Below are positions 40,989-54,199 of a stretch of DNA of 64,000 bases, one piece after another. The position numbers were made by a program, and so were the translations under genes. The notes beneath the pieces were generated by a model, which had not been told where the DNA came from, searched no databases, and saw only the letters and a list, made by a program, of their open reading frames with translations. This stretch comes from Cryptomeria japonica (taxonomy: Eukaryota > Streptophyta > Pinopsida > Cupressales > Cupressaceae): assembly GCF_030272615.1 (NCBI RefSeq), contig NC_081406.1, positions 241,305,718-241,369,717 on the forward strand, given 5' to 3'. Position 1 is the stretch's first letter; each line of letters starts with the position of its first letter.

Positions 40989-43320
40989 ATGCCGCCACGA
41001 CATCGAAGAGGTATGTATTTTTGTTTTCTTATTGTCAATTTTTTATTAAGTTGAAGATTAAACTAGGTTTTTTGATTTAAAACTATTTTAATTGTCAAGA
41101 ATTGAGATTTCACAAATCAACTTCTCATGAAGGCCATATTGAAGAAAAAGCACATCAAGAAGATCCTCCAATCCCTAGACATCCCATAGGTACACAAGAA
41201 AACCTATTAGGTCAAATAGAAAATAGCCATAAAGAGCTTGAGGAAATAATTGCAAGGCTAAAAGATCCCACTGGAACAAACTCTCATATGAACCTTGCTA
41301 ATTCTCTATAATCTATTGTACCTTACATACAATCAGTGAGTGGGAAAATGAATTATTGATCCAATAAAAAGGAAAAACAAAAACAATTTAATGCAGATAA
41401 ATTATCATGTGCGGCAGTGAACATTTTTTTTTAATTTTTAATTTGACTTGTGCGCCCTTTTTACAGACCCTCGAACAAATCAACCTTTACACCCTAGATG
41501 CAAAAGCTTCCCTATCCATTGGTGTCATCATGAAGGGATTAATAATAATTTTTGGGATAGGTGGTGGATGGTATTTGATCAACCTTCATGCAATGATCAC
41601 GGGTACCCTAATACTTTTTGAGGAAATTGTATTGTGAGTTTGTCCTTAATGAGATCCCAAACTATTTTGATTTTCTAGATTTCCAAGGTAGAGTTGGGGG
41701 CTCCTCGCATGATAGAGTGGGTGCACAACATGACGCAAATCTACTACCAAGACCCTTGGCTAGACCTATGGTGGAGCATGCCATTATTCCTTCCGTTGTG
41801 AAGGAGACTATTGAGGTCAAAACTCTAGACTCCATTAGCTCACTCACTCAAACCCTTATATAGTATGCTAGGCCTCTAGTAGAGGGTGATGCAGGTGATT
41901 CTTCTAGGCATCAAGTTACAACTCGTTTTTTTTGGTCTTTTGGTTCTCTTTTCACTTATGATCCTAATAGTAGTGAGCATGCACATGCACAAGAGGAGTA
42001 TGCTATAGAGAACATTGTCATGACAAAATCCTTGTTGAATGAAACATTTGACATTGATACCCACATGAATTTCATTACAAGTTCATTTCATTATTTAATT
42101 AAATTTTATTTGGAAATTTAAGAATATATCTAAACTAGTAAATGATTATGATAATAAATCAGGGTCAAAGTGTTGACAATACTAGCAACAGTTCAGTAAC
42201 ACACTTTTTCATGACTTCGTCGACTCCATAGGTATACAACAAGAGAAGAAATATAATTATTATACGTGAATAATTCAATCTTATGTGAATGATTTTCTAA
42301 TTACTCGTTTTGGATGTCAAATATTTTGATGCTAGAGCTTCAACATCAACACCTCATAGTGTATCTCATCAAGAGTCTATCACCTAGGTAAGAAATTTAT
42401 TCTTTAATGTTGTAATTAGACAATATAGATAGTTTTGGTGATTGATCAACATATTTTGTTTAATTTTCAGTTGTTGACATCGAAGACTCCTCTTGTTGTT
42501 TGTACAACAATGGAGTGTGGTGTGTTGTGAGGTGTGTGCTCTTGGTTTCCTTGTGTTGTGCAGTGTAGTGCTTGGGTTTGTGGCATGGCTTAACTACCTC
42601 CTATGGATTCTATAAGTCTAGTGGTTTTATCAAGCATTAACATGTCAATATTTTAGTGCAACCACAACTGCACTTATTACAAGTAGTATCAGATCTTTGT
42701 CACAGGTTCAAACCCCTTGCCTGCGTTGGGGGCCATATTTGCAAGGTGTATGCCCTTGGTCTCCTTGTGATGTGCAATGCAGCGCTCGGGTTTGTGACAT
42801 TTCTTAACCCCCTCCTATGGATTCTATAAGTATAGTGGTTGTATCAGGCATTAACGGGTTGACCTTTTGGTGTAATGACAACCACACTTATAACACAGTG
42901 TTACTACAATAGTTGCAAGTTTAGTTGCTTTGATAGAAGTACATGACCTATTAGTAAATTTAGTAAAATTAACATTACATTTATTCTTTTAATAATATGC
43001 TTTTGAAAATTTTAATGATACTTGTATTTAGTTTAATTTATATCATGATGCCTGTAGGAGGGGCTTGTCATTCCACATCATGAACATGCACCTATTGCAG
43101 ATGAACATCGTGGTTATTTGTATGTGATATGTGACTATTCTATTATATGTCATTTTAAAATTCAATTCCTTTTTATGTTAAGATCATTATTTTCATTGCA
43201 TCAAGTCGAGTTACAAAAAGGTCTAGAGAGGAGGCTGAGTAGGCACACTCAAAAGACACCTACATCATATACATCTCCTTCCACCTGACAACCAAAGATA
43301 TCTCATGATATGTTTCCTTC
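40989..43320 (+). pseudogene. Multi-exon gene of an unrecognised family, copy 2 (degenerate)
   Basis: Exon 1 is 40989-41010 (MPPRHRR, G|GTATGT donor). Exon 2 is 41100 to about 41414 (PPIPRHPIGTQENLLGQIEN, LANSL, then SIVPYIQSVSGKMNY). Exon 3 starts 41467 after TTTTTACAG (KSFPIHWCHHEGINNNFWD, RWWMVFDQPSCND, LYCEFVLNEIPNYF). Exon 4 is 42163-42231, and later exon-like pieces begin at 42471, about 43062 (GLVIPHHEHAPIADEHRGYL) and about 43208 (basic SRVTKRSREEAE). It matches copy 1 (9845-11506) exon by exon, notably IHWC...FW(D/*)RWWMVFD..(S/P)CN and Y(C/Y)EFVLN...NYFD. Breaks: TAA after NSL, TGA in NY*SN, and a shift between PNTF and LRKLYC. No known domain; function unknown. Confidence 0.62.
42530..42900. 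repeat. Duplicated SINE-like segment within copy 2
   Basis: 'CCTCCTATGGATTCTATAAG' followed by T.TAGTGGTT.TATCA and a GCATTAAC occurs twice (about 42595-42645 and 42811-42861). The first copy is followed at 42705 by GGTTCAAACCCC, a B-box-like RNA polymerase III element, and AGTCTAGTGG could serve as the A box. A tRNA-derived SINE is possible; the A-B spacing of about 90 bp is longer than usual. Confidence 0.35.
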
Positions 43321-44361
43321 CCCTAGAGGGAAATGACTAGATTAGTGTCCTATTTTGTATGCCTATATGGCAATTTTGAACATATGTTTTGTATTACAAA
43401 TACATGACATTCTATGTCCATATGTCTTTTGGCAAGCCTATTTGACTTTATTGGATATATTTGATACTTTTATCAGCATATAATGTATATATTTATAGGT
43501 TTTTGGTTAATGTAAATCATTTATCATGGTTATCCATAATTTTAGTACAAATGATTAAATGACTAATTGCACAAAGTTGATTGTTAATTCAGATTTGAAC
43601 CTAAATATGCTTCTGTAATCCAAGACACAAGCTTATAGGGATCAACACAAATTCAATTGTTATAGTCCAAATAAGACTAAGGGCATTCTCTAACATTCAC
43701 ATTAATAAAAACCCCAATTTAATGGTAAATTATAATTTTCATACGAGTTTTGACAAATTTCATATTCAAATAACCCTAGTCATGGGAGAAACAAAAATTA
43801 ATAATATATAAGGGAAAAATGAAAAGAACCAAAATTAGACAATGTAACACACCATTTTACCAATACCCATTATAAACAAAATGCATAGACCATACACTTC
43901 TATTAATCTAATGCATACCCTAATAGAGCTACTTTAAATGACTCTGAACAATTAATAACACTTAACAGTAAGCAATGAAACCCAATCAAGCTCCCAATTT
44001 AATACTTGCTTGAATTATAACACCTCTATCTAACGACATCAATATGTTGAATAGGACATCATTGTATTTATCATTAATTATTCAACACGAGCAAGTTCAA
44101 AATTATCTGATAGGTTAATCTCACTAACACCAAGGTTAGGTTGACTACTTTGATCATTATCATATAGCTCAATCATAGACATCAACGAGAAATAGAAGTA
44201 GTAAATGTGACCTCACATGTCCTACAATGTGGGTATATATATACCATTGTCATGAGGAGTAATTAGGCTATACCCAATATAAATAAATAAGAGTTAATTC
44301 ATTAAATAAATCAAGTATCTTACAATTAAACCAAGCCACTAATAACTGTAATGACCAATAG
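43321..44361. other. Intergenic interval, nothing recognised
   Basis: AT-rich sequence between the gene-copy-2 element and the satellite array, without coding motifs or clear repeats. Confidence 0.45.
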
Positions 44362-47300
44362 AATAACCGTCGCAATGACAAAATGGATCTAGGTCTTTGA
44401 AATATGAGAGAGGTTATTGTATAGTATCGTAAAACGTGTTGGCATTTTGATGATTATGTTGTGATTGTCATTGAGGGACACACACTTGCTATGAGATCAC
44501 TTTGAGAATGTATGAATTATGCTAAACTGGTAATTGTTCCAAACTGGTATCATGTTGTAGTTTTTAGACTACTGTTGTTATGCAGAAAGTGTTTACCAAT
44601 CTCAAGCGGTATAAAGACCCAAGCGGCATAGAGAGATCAAGCGGTTTAAGGATCTCAAGCGGAGCAGAGCAAAGGAGCCAAAAGTGGCAATTATCTTTTT
44701 TCCAGTCTTCAATTTTTGTCAACCGGTATTACTCTAAGTCACCAACCGGTAATCAGAAAGTTGGATAAACCAGTAATACTCTATGATGAGTTCCCAACCG
44801 GTATATTTTTGTGATGAGTTACCACCCACCGACACTATGATGGTGTTTTTGTGTAGTGTTATCAAATGTGTCTAGATACACTGAACCTAGGAACTTGTAA
44901 TGAAATCCTATTGGACCGACATGAAATTAGATTCCTTTTAAGGACATCATGTCTAGGGTTTTGATAGATAGAGAGTATGCGAGAATAGCTATTATGTTTT
45001 GTAGTGGTTGAAGAAAACCTCTTGAATGTGCGATCTTAACTGAGAAGATCAAGTCTATGAGTTGTAATAGAGTAAGGAGTTACTGAAGACTGAAGTAATG
45101 CTGAAATGCATTATCTATGAGCTACAATGGATCTAATCAAGCAGACTGTGCCATTTGCTAGATCATTCCCTTGCTGATTACTCACATCTTTGACAAGTTA
45201 GAAACCCTTAACCAAGTAGGCCCAGAAAAGCCTTTGTAAATCCTCTAACAAGGTGGTTCACATCTGTGGATCTGAAATCCTCTCACAAGGTAGTCTTTAA
45301 TCGGACTTATCTCCTAACAGAGATGGAGATTCCTAACAAGATCTGTTCTGGTAAAGAACATTGTATGACCTTAACCGGTCTGGTTACTATTCTACAGATA
45401 GTTACTTGTGAGTTTCATCTCACCATGGTTTTTCCCATTTGGGTTTCCACGTTAAAATATCTTGTGTTATGGTGATTGTGCTTCTGTGGGTGAATGCATT
45501 ATTTTCTATTTGGTTTGCATGTGTGTTAATCGGTTTGTTTGCTAAATTGTTTTACTGGTTTACCGCTAGACTATTAAAGTGTTTAAGTACAGTATTTTTT
45601 GGTATACTAATTCAGCCCCCCTCTTATTATTCATCAAAATGACTCCATAGTATCAGACAACTCATTAGTATGTCTCACAAGTACTGAGAAACTCATCGTC
45701 GAAGTTTGACAACATTTTGTGCTTTGAGCACTTAAGCGAGATGGTTAGTAGGTTGTGGCCTAGATCGATCAGAGAAGTTGGAGAGGGAAACAAAGGCATG
45801 CATAGCATAAACCTAGCCACATGGATGTGTATGAGCTAATGGTTCAATGTCATGACAAGTTGATTGAAAGTTAGGGTGTTGTTCAACTTTTGATTGAACT
45901 CATTTGATTCTTTTTGTCACAATCAAGAAAGTGTTGGCATAGTAAAATGGCTCCGGGTCTTCAAAAATTGAGAGAGGATTGATTTTGTATAGTGTCGTAA
46001 CATGACCCCATGGGATTAGATGACTTGTTAGTATGTCTCATGGGCGTCAAGAATTGCATCACTAAAGTTTGACAACTTTTCACGCTTTGAGCACTTAAGC
46101 GAGATGGTTGGTAGGGTGTGGCCCAAATCGATCGAAGGAGTTGGAGAATGAAATGAAGGCATGCATATCATAAGCCCACCCACATGGATGTGTATGAGCT
46201 AATGGTTCAGTGTCATGATGATTTAATTAAAAGTTAGAACATTCTACAACTTTTCATTGAACTCATTTGACACTTTTTGTCGCAACTGAGAAAGTATTGG
46301 CATGAGAAAAAGGATTCGAGTCTTCAAAAATAGAGAGAGGCTTTTGAATATTTTTGTAACATGACCTTGTAGGATTATAAGGATCATTCGTATGTCTTGC
46401 ATGCATTGAGAAATGCAACGCTGAAGTTTGAAAACTTTTCGTGCTTTGAGAACTTAAGCAAGATGGTCGATACAGTGTTGTCTGAATTGATTGGATGAGT
46501 TGATGAGAAAAATGAAGGAATTTTTACCTTCCACCCAGATGTATATAAGCTAATGTTTTAGTGCCATGATGAGCGGATTGAAAGTTAGGGCATTATGAAA
46601 TTTTTCATTAAACTTATCTAACACTTTTTGTCACAACCAAGAAAGTGTTGGCATGGGCAATTGGATCCGAGTCTTCCAAAAAAAAAGAGTGTCATATATA
46701 GAGTGTTGTAACATGACCCGACAGGGTCATATGAATCATTCATATGTCTCATGGACACTGAAAAACATGTCACCAAATTTTGACAACTTTTAGAACTTAA
46801 GTGAGTTTGTGGCTAGGGTGTGTCTTGGATTGACCGAGTGAGTTGGCAAGAAAAATGAAGGTATTCCTAGCATTAAACCAGCCACCCAAACATGTACAAG
46901 CTGATGGTTCATTTCCACAATGAGTGGATTGAAAGTTAGGGCATTGTGCAACTTTTCATTGAACTCATTTTACACTTTTTCTCACAACCGAGAAAGTGTT
47001 GGCATGGGCAATTGGATCCGAGTCTTCCAAAAATGAGAGAGGTTTATGTAGAGTGTTGTGACACAACCCTATAGGATTAGATGGCTTGTTCATATGTATC
47101 ACAAGCACTGAGAAATGAGTCACCAAATTTTGTCAAATTTGAGAACTTATGCACTTAAGTGAGTTCGCGGCTAGGGTGTGTCTTAGATCAATCCTAGCAT
47201 AAACCTAGCATAAACCTAGCCACATGGACATGTACATGTTGAGTATTCATTGCCACGATGAGCGAATTGAAAGTTACGATGTTGTACATGTTTTGATTTA

Positions 47301-48725
47301 ACTCGTGACGCTTTTTGTCCCAATTGAGAAAGTATCGCCACAAGAAATTAGATCCGATTCTACCTAAAGCAAGAGAGGTTTTTTAGAGTGTCATCTCACT
47401 GGCCCATGGTATTAGATGGGTCCATTTGTATGTGTATCAAGCATCTATAAATGTGACGTTGAATTTTGACAATTTGTTCACACTTTGAGCACCTTAGGGA
47501 TTTTACTGCTAGGGTGTGGCCCATATCAATCAGGTGGGTTGGTGAGCAAAACAAGGGAATTCCTAGTGAAAACCTAGCCACCCAGATGCATACGTGCTGA
47601 CTATTCATTGCCACAACAAGTGGATTGAAGGTTAGGACATTATACAACTTTTGATTGAACTCGTGATGTTTTTTGTTGCAATCAAAAAAATTTTGCCATG
47701 GGAAATTAGATCGAGTCTACCTAAATGAAGAGAAGTTTTTAAGAGTGGCATGTCATGACCCTATGAGATCAGACAACTTTCTCATATGTGTCTCAAGCAT
47801 CTAAAAATGCAACACTGAATTTTGACAAATTTTCACACTTTGAGCACCTTAGGGATTTCACTACTAGGGTGTGACCCGCATCAATTGAGTGAGTTGGTGA
47901 GAGAAACAAGGGAATTCCTATCACAAACCCAGCTAACCAAATGTGTATGTGTTGATGATTCATTGCCACAACAACTGGATTGAATGTTAGGGCATTGTGC
48001 AACTTTTGATTAAGCTCATGTGAAACTTTTTGTCATAATTGAGAAAGTGTCACCACAAGCAATTGGATATGAGACTACCTAAATGGAGAGAGGTTTTTTT
48101 TAGAGTGGCATCTCATGACCCCATGGGATCAGATGACTTGTTTGTATGTGTCTCAAGCGTCTAGAAACGAATGTCAAATTTTAACAATTTTTCACACTTT
48201 GACCACCTTAGTGATTTCATTGCTAGGGTGTGGCCTGCATTGATTGAGAGAGTTAGCGAGTTAAACAAGAGAATTCCTAGTGCAAACCTAGCCATCCACA
48301 TGCATGCGTGCTGACGACTCATTGCTACAATAAGTGAATTGAATTTTAGGGTGTTGTGCAACTTTTGATTGAACTCATGTGATGCTTTTTACCGCAATCG
48401 AGAAATTGTTTCCATAGACAATTAGATTTGATTCTACCTAAACCAAGAGAGATTTTCTAGAGTGGTATCTCATGACCCTGTGGGATCAAACAACTTGTCT
48501 GTATGTGTCTCAAGCATCCAAAAACGTGATGCCAAATTTTGAAAAAAATTCAAACTTTGAGCACCTTAGGGATTTTGCTGCTAGGGTGTGGCCTACATCA
48601 ATCAAGTGAGTTGGTGAGTGAAACAAGGGAATTCCTAGTTAAAACCCAACCCACTAGACACGTATGCACTAACAATTTGTTGCCATGACAAGTTGATTCA
48701 ATGTTAGGGCATAATGCAATTTTGG
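44362..48725. repeat. Satellite array, about 357-bp monomer, roughly nine units, interrupted by a solo LTR
   Basis: The landmark ATGACCC(C/T)-TGGGATTAGATGACTTGT recurs at about 45640, 46002, 46361, 46713, 47063, 47398, 47755, 48115 and 48472. Spacing is 335-362 bp, and each is followed by 'TTTTGACAA.TTTTC.CACTTTGAGCAC' and 'CTAGGGTGTGGCC'. Monomers differ by an estimated 10-25 percent and by small indels. The last unit stops at about 48725. The piece 44362-44436 is the left part of the first monomer, separated from its continuation at 45642 by the LTR. Repeated minus-strand frames (for example 47396-47647 and 47793-48002) arise because monomers repeat. Confidence 0.93.
44437..45636 (+). mobile_element. 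Solo LTR of the N1 family, inserted in the satellite
   Basis: Starts TGTTGGCATTTTGATGATT and ends TTATTATTCATCA. It aligns with the N1 5' LTR (28785-29886). Flanks are AAACG at 44432-44436 and AAATG at 45637-45641, a target duplication with one C-to-T change at a CpG. Four CAAGCGG motifs stand at 44603, 44620, 44638 and 44656. About 100 bp longer than the N1 LTR owing to a different segment at about 44960-45075. Confidence 0.93.
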
Positions 48726-50190
48726 GCCTATTTATCATGTGCATTAAGAAAGTTTGGGAAAAATAGTGACAAATCATGCAAAATTATTACAATACTTGAT
48801 GCAAAGGCAAGGGTTAGTCTATGATGGAACTCTCAACTTGTAAGGGCTTCTACAACACATCATTAAGACTACTCATTTGGACACACCTTCTAGATTCCAT
48901 AGTTGGTTACTATAATAATTGAGCCTATACACATAGACTTTGGATAAGGGAAGGGGCTTGATCAAGGCTTTTTTTATGACTTGAGAAAAAAATTGGTATT
49001 CCTAATTGATGGCATACAACACCAAATTTTAAGTATTTAGGTCTTCACTATTTTGACTTGACAAGGTTATGGTTTCAATCCTTCACAATATATGACAACA
49101 CTCACGTGAAGATATTAGACCAATAATCATATTGTTGCACGTGGAAAATCTAATCTCAAGCCTTGAAAACTTTGGATGTATAAAGTACCTTAATACAAGC
49201 CTATCCACCCATTTTTTTGTTTGTGCACTGGTGGAGGGCCAAACTATATCGTTTTTAAATTCACTGGTTACCCTAGATAGGGTTTTTACCAGTTTTGGAC
49301 GAAAATAAAATAACTTTTAAAGTATTCGATGAAAATGAATGAAACCAAAACCAAAATAAAGTAGATTCACATAATTTTTATTTCTAATTGGTCTCATATA
49401 TTTCAATGCATCATATAATCTATACCATTTTTTGTAATAGCCTGCAACTTCCAAAAAGAACAATCGTATAGGGCTACCTATGGTAAAATGGGCATAACTT
49501 TTTTCAAACTCAATGAAAAACCACCAAAACAATTGAAAATGAAAGATAATTCACCCCTCTATCAAAACCTAAGGATTGTACCAATCTATAAAGATTTGTG
49601 CCATGCAAGAGAGAAGCAAAAAATGTGGAAAATTGCAGAAATTAGTTTGTTTTTATTGCTCAAAACTTCAAAGTACAAACATTCAACTCTTGGTCGTGTG
49701 TATGAGGCCTATTTATGCCTATAGTTTTTGCCCTAACCGGCCCTCAACTAACACTTAATTTTTTTTTGAAAAGGTGTTATTACAGAATGAAAAGTTATCA
49801 TACAACATTGACAACAAATGAGCAATTTTTACATCTTTTACCCTGTTGGCCTAAAACTTCACAAAATGATCCCATATGATCTCTAGTGATCCAAAATGAA
49901 ATTATTTACATAAAAAAACACACACAAAAAAGACAAAAACTAAAATTTGACTCTTGGATGCATGACAGGACTTGTGGGTGCTCCTACACCAATACTTCAT
50001 TTTTAGATTTTATTACAATATCACACCTCAATTGTAACACCAAGTATCTCAATCATTAGAGAGAAAAATTATATTACACATATCATAAAAATATTTGATA
50101 TTAAATTGCCTCAAGTATTAAAAAATACAAGTCATGTATATATGTACATATATCCAAATACCATTGAGATTACAATTTTTTGCAGTTACA
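48726..50190. other. Intergenic interval beyond the satellite, no gene recognised
   Basis: Contains retroelement-like low-complexity phrases (for example 'GGGTTTTTACCAGTTTTGG' at 49278), but no motif-bearing frame and no repeat that I can pair within the window. Confidence 0.4.
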
Positions 50191-50194
50191 TTTA

Positions 50195-52308
50195 ATCCAT
50201 TGAACCAATTGGATATGCCCTACTCTTTATTATCTCTATTATTGCCTCATGGTCAGACTCACAAACCTTCCAGAGGTTGTTGTTCAGTTGTCTACCCATG
50301 TATCTGATCAAGTGAACATTTGACACTACAACAAGGTTAGAATAATGAAGAATCTCCGTATGTGTCTTGATGTCCTCGAACAAACACAAGTTAGGCTTCT
50401 TGACTGGGTACCTTCTAAGTCATGTACCAGAAACAACCACTGATCCTGTGGGATACTCAATATTCTCTCCATCTACCATAGGGCCATCCAATTTCCTTTT
50501 TGCCTCCACACAATGACACAGATAATAATAACTTCCTTCTTCATTGGCTTCAACTATAATAACTACATAAACATGCCCTGCAATGATAAAATGAGATGAA
50601 TTTAGCAAACAATTAAGGTAAACTATTGAAGTAAAATATTTTTCATGTGGATAATTTACACAGTTTAACTAAATTTGACACATGGTCAAAGTCAATTGAT
50701 GCTTCCATCTATGTGAGTTGTAGCACACTTGGAGGTCAATATGTCTCACGTGGGATTAGAGGCCTCATATACCATTTGTCCACCCACTCCTTTGAATCAC
50801 TCTCATCATAGGCACTATCTCTACATTAAGAACAACAATATGCCATCTGTCACAAATGAATAGTCCATGAACCTAAATTAGAGCTTTTGGAAAGAGCGTA
50901 TCTCACTTGATCCTGACAATGTACAAAAATCCTCAAATTTTGCAATGTTACTACCAACCAAAAAAATATGCAAATTTTAGACTTACCTTCATTACGTAGA
51001 CCCATTGCAGCATTGCACCACTGAACAATTGATTTTTTATCTTTCAAGTTTGAATTCTCTTTGTACTTTAACTCTTCTCATGCTAAAGCTCTTTTCGTAC
51101 ATTCTCCTGCATCATCATGCTCCCTCTTTCCATACCTAGCCTCAAATAAATTCTGCATATGGTGAACACAAATCAAATTATGTATCCTACTCAATGAATA
51201 AAACATTCGAGAGTTCTTGAATTATGATGCACAATTATCTGACCATATGATATGCTAACAAAATGTTATGCCCCTACTATCCAAATCATGGTAGAATATC
51301 TAAAAACAACCTTGCACAAACTCTATAGAGTGTGTGTGATCATTGCTGATGTAAAAATGATACTCCCTCAATATCTTCCCATCCTCCTCCATACTATCAC
51401 ATGCATGAATGAATGCTATATGAATGAATATAGCAACCTGTGTCGACTTGTAATATTGTTATTGCACCTCATTCTGTGGTTTTAGTGTGTATTTCTATGC
51501 AAAGTCAAGAACTAAAATGATTGTGTCAAGTGGAAATGTGTCTTTACATGACTTGAATTGTGAGTCCACCGAACAAGCTCGATGGTTATGCCTTGCATAT
51601 TCATAAACTACATTCTCATGAAATATGCCCATAAACTGATACACTAGAATCTTGTCACTACCCAATTCACACCTTTTTTCTTCTTTTCCATCTTTTAGCA
51701 TGTAGGCCACCATCTTATATTTTCCAAAATCTACTAATTCATTACCAATTGCATGTATACTCTCCATATGTTGACAAATTTATAAATGTCACAATCCACC
51801 ACAATGAACACGTGTGCCATACAAGAAACACTTTTTGTAATATAGTTGACCATCCACTCTTTCACATAGGATGGTAGATATGAATTCCCTTAAAATGTGG
51901 GTGGACCATTTATGTTGCATTCTTGCAAAATATTGGTCGTATTGTGTGTGATTTATTTTGACATAAAAAAGGCTTTACTATTTCAAATAATCTTTGAGTA
52001 GTTTTAATTTGAGGATACATATGTTGAAACTTGGCAAAAAATTGGGTTTGAGCCATATCCAAAAAATGTTTTGGATGTTGATCATAGATTTTACTACCAA
52101 TCCTCCTACTTACAACATCTCTTTGATTTGGAGAGACCCTTGTGTTATTCTTCCAAAAATCTTCAATTAGGGATCTCAAGGCTTCAACAATTGCTTTATC
52201 TTTTTGTGGTAGTCTACCAAAGAATGCCCATAACTCATTGTTATATAGATCCTCCGCTCTTTGACTAGTTCCCATAACTCTCATTAGAATTTGTCTACTT
52301 ATCTTCAA
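50195..52308 (-). pseudogene. Decayed DDE-type transposase gene with two introns
   Basis: Minus strand. Exon 1 is 52308-50987. It has an N-terminal part (GTSQRAEDLYNNELWAFFGR, NQRDVVSRRIGSKIYDQHPK), a Cys-rich stretch (CFLYGTRVHCGGL*HL*ICQ) and FPLDTIILVLDFA*KYTLKP with candidate first aspartate. Then come QYYKSTQVAIFIHIAFIHAC, DHTHSIEFVQGCF, IIWSDNCAS*FKNSRMFYSL with second aspartate, and FEARYGKREHDDAGECTKRA, the position of the third acid. A 74-nt intron (50986-50913, GTAAGT...TTGTCAG) precedes exon 2 (YALSKSSNLGSW, SDSKEWVDKWYMRPLIP). Exon 3 (50577-50195) follows ATTGCAG. The motif set LDFA.NYTLKPQ.E / WSD..ASQFK / HGKGE.D..GA..KR is, from memory, that of an uncharacterised plant and animal transposase-like family; superfamily not assigned. 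Many TAG/TAA stops. No terminal repeats found. Confidence 0.7.
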
Positions 52309-52339
52309 TACTTTACTTGTCTTTCTAATTGAGGTGAGG

Positions 52340-54180
52340 TTTCTTAGTTTGAGTGCTTACAATTGTTGATGTAATGACAGGTTGTGTGGCATTACTATCT
52401 TTTGTGCGTTATTTAGAACCCACACTATCATATGCACTCATTAGATTCTTCACAATAGATTTGTCTCTTGATTCATTCGATTATCTAAGCCCAAGAATCT
52501 TCATTATGGGCCTAAATTCTAGATTTCTCACCATTTCAACAAATAGTTGTAAAGTGGAAAATTGAACCCTAGTGACTCCCCACCTAAGAGAGAAAAAGGA
52601 AGTCACTAGGATGATTTTCACTTTGGGGAACTTTACTTTCAAAAGAGGGTCTTGAATCCACTAGATCAAAATCCAAAGGAAGCACGAAAGTGAATTCCAA
52701 GTGGATTGCAAAGGTTAGAATGCAATTCGCCCTCTTTTGTAAATGGGAAAGTTGACTTGTTGACTATGCGAGAAAGGGAGATAAAATGAGAGAAATGATG
52801 AGCTACCACATCTGGATTGCACTGTAACTTTGTATCTAAGATATTTAGACTGATACAGATCTGCCCTATAAATTTGAGAAAAGTCATCAGGGCCGTGTTG
52901 AAAGTGCACACGGTCCTCAGAAAAATCCACGAAATGAAAAGGGTTTTTCCGCCTTTGTAAATAGAGTCCAAATCTGAAAATACAGTTTCACACCTGCAAC
53001 CTACACATAGAAAAGAAGGGAAGAAGGGTTGTGGATAGGGGTTTGCCTCAATAAAACCCCAATTGAGGAATCAACCTTAAAAGAAAGTAATTGCAAATGC
53101 TTGAATGTAAATAATGGAAATGTATGCCTTGTAGATCTACAATTTTTTGATGATGGTTTCTTTATTTCTTGAATAAAATCACAAGTATCACATGAAATGG
53201 CATGGAACATGACAAAACCATAACACACACATGTTTGTAAATGAATGTTGTACTATTGCTTCAATGGATGAATGAAGAATACTTGAGTGCTTGAATGCTT
53301 GATGATGATAATGGAGGTTGCCTAGCTTAAATTTTGCCTCATTATGTATATTTGTTCATCTGTGTATTTTGCCTCTTCATGTGTATCACCTCCTATCTTC
53401 AAATGAGAAGACCAACTCCCTTTTATAAATGCCTTGGAGGATTAATTCATTAAAGGTCGACATCGGGGAAATTTGGAATCCTGAAATGTAGATAGGGCCA
53501 AGGGGACCTATCTTGGGGCCACCCTAAGAGGGGGGGCTAGGGGCTCCCTGCCCCTATCCTAGGGGGACAGGGGCATGATGCCCCTTTCCTGCCCTATCTT
53601 GGGGCTTGGAAAGGGTCCTAAGGTAGTCTTAGGGCTCAAACAGTTGGAATTCAAGGGTAAAGGTGGAGAGAGGAGTCTCAGTTGGAAAAGGAGATAATTT
53701 CACCAAGATGAGGGCCTCAAATGTGGTAAAAAATGCTAGGGTCGCAATTTTATGATGCTACATTTAGCCCCCACTTTAGCAGGAGTGTGGCTTATGCCAA
53801 TACTGCCGGTAAAGTAGAAGAAGGAGAGATGAAGGTGGGAGATGCAGAGCAATATCACAAGGAGTATAAGATGTCACTAATCTTGAGGAACCAAGCCCCG
53901 AATCTTAGGATCTTACTCACTCAAACATATGCAAGAGCACACAAAACAAAAAGGAACAAGACACACAAAATAAAACAAAGCACATTAGACATGTGACAAA
54001 AACAAGACACAAGATGACAAACCATCTAGCCGAAGAGACCTCGATACTCAAATGTCTGGTCAACTAATTAAATAACAAAGACAAATGTCGCCACATAAAC
54101 AAAAGTGATCACATAAAAGAGAAAATCTGACATCATCCATGAACCATCAATAGTACAACTATGGGTTCATGAGAGGAGGA
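52340..54180. other. Probable LTR or leader of a minus-strand retroelement; no gene
   Basis: Non-coding by inspection. It includes a GC-rich block at 53500-53660 with the hairpin AGGGGCAT-G-ATGCCCCT at 53569-53585. Assignment to an LTR is inference from its position 3' of the minus-strand ORF-X unit and its composition; a second copy would be needed to prove it. Confidence 0.35.
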
Positions 54181-54199
54181 AGAAAGATGAAATGAATTC

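Noticed and set aside
47396-48361. Three similar minus-strand ORFs that look like a repeated small gene
   Set aside because: They recur because the ~357-bp satellite monomer recurs. Other monomers lack the frame, and no domain or splice context is seen.
44362-48725. Regular repeats considered as a CRISPR-like or other defence array
   Set aside because: Repeat and spacer are one continuous ~357-bp monomer in a plant genome; no short identical repeats with unique spacers exist.
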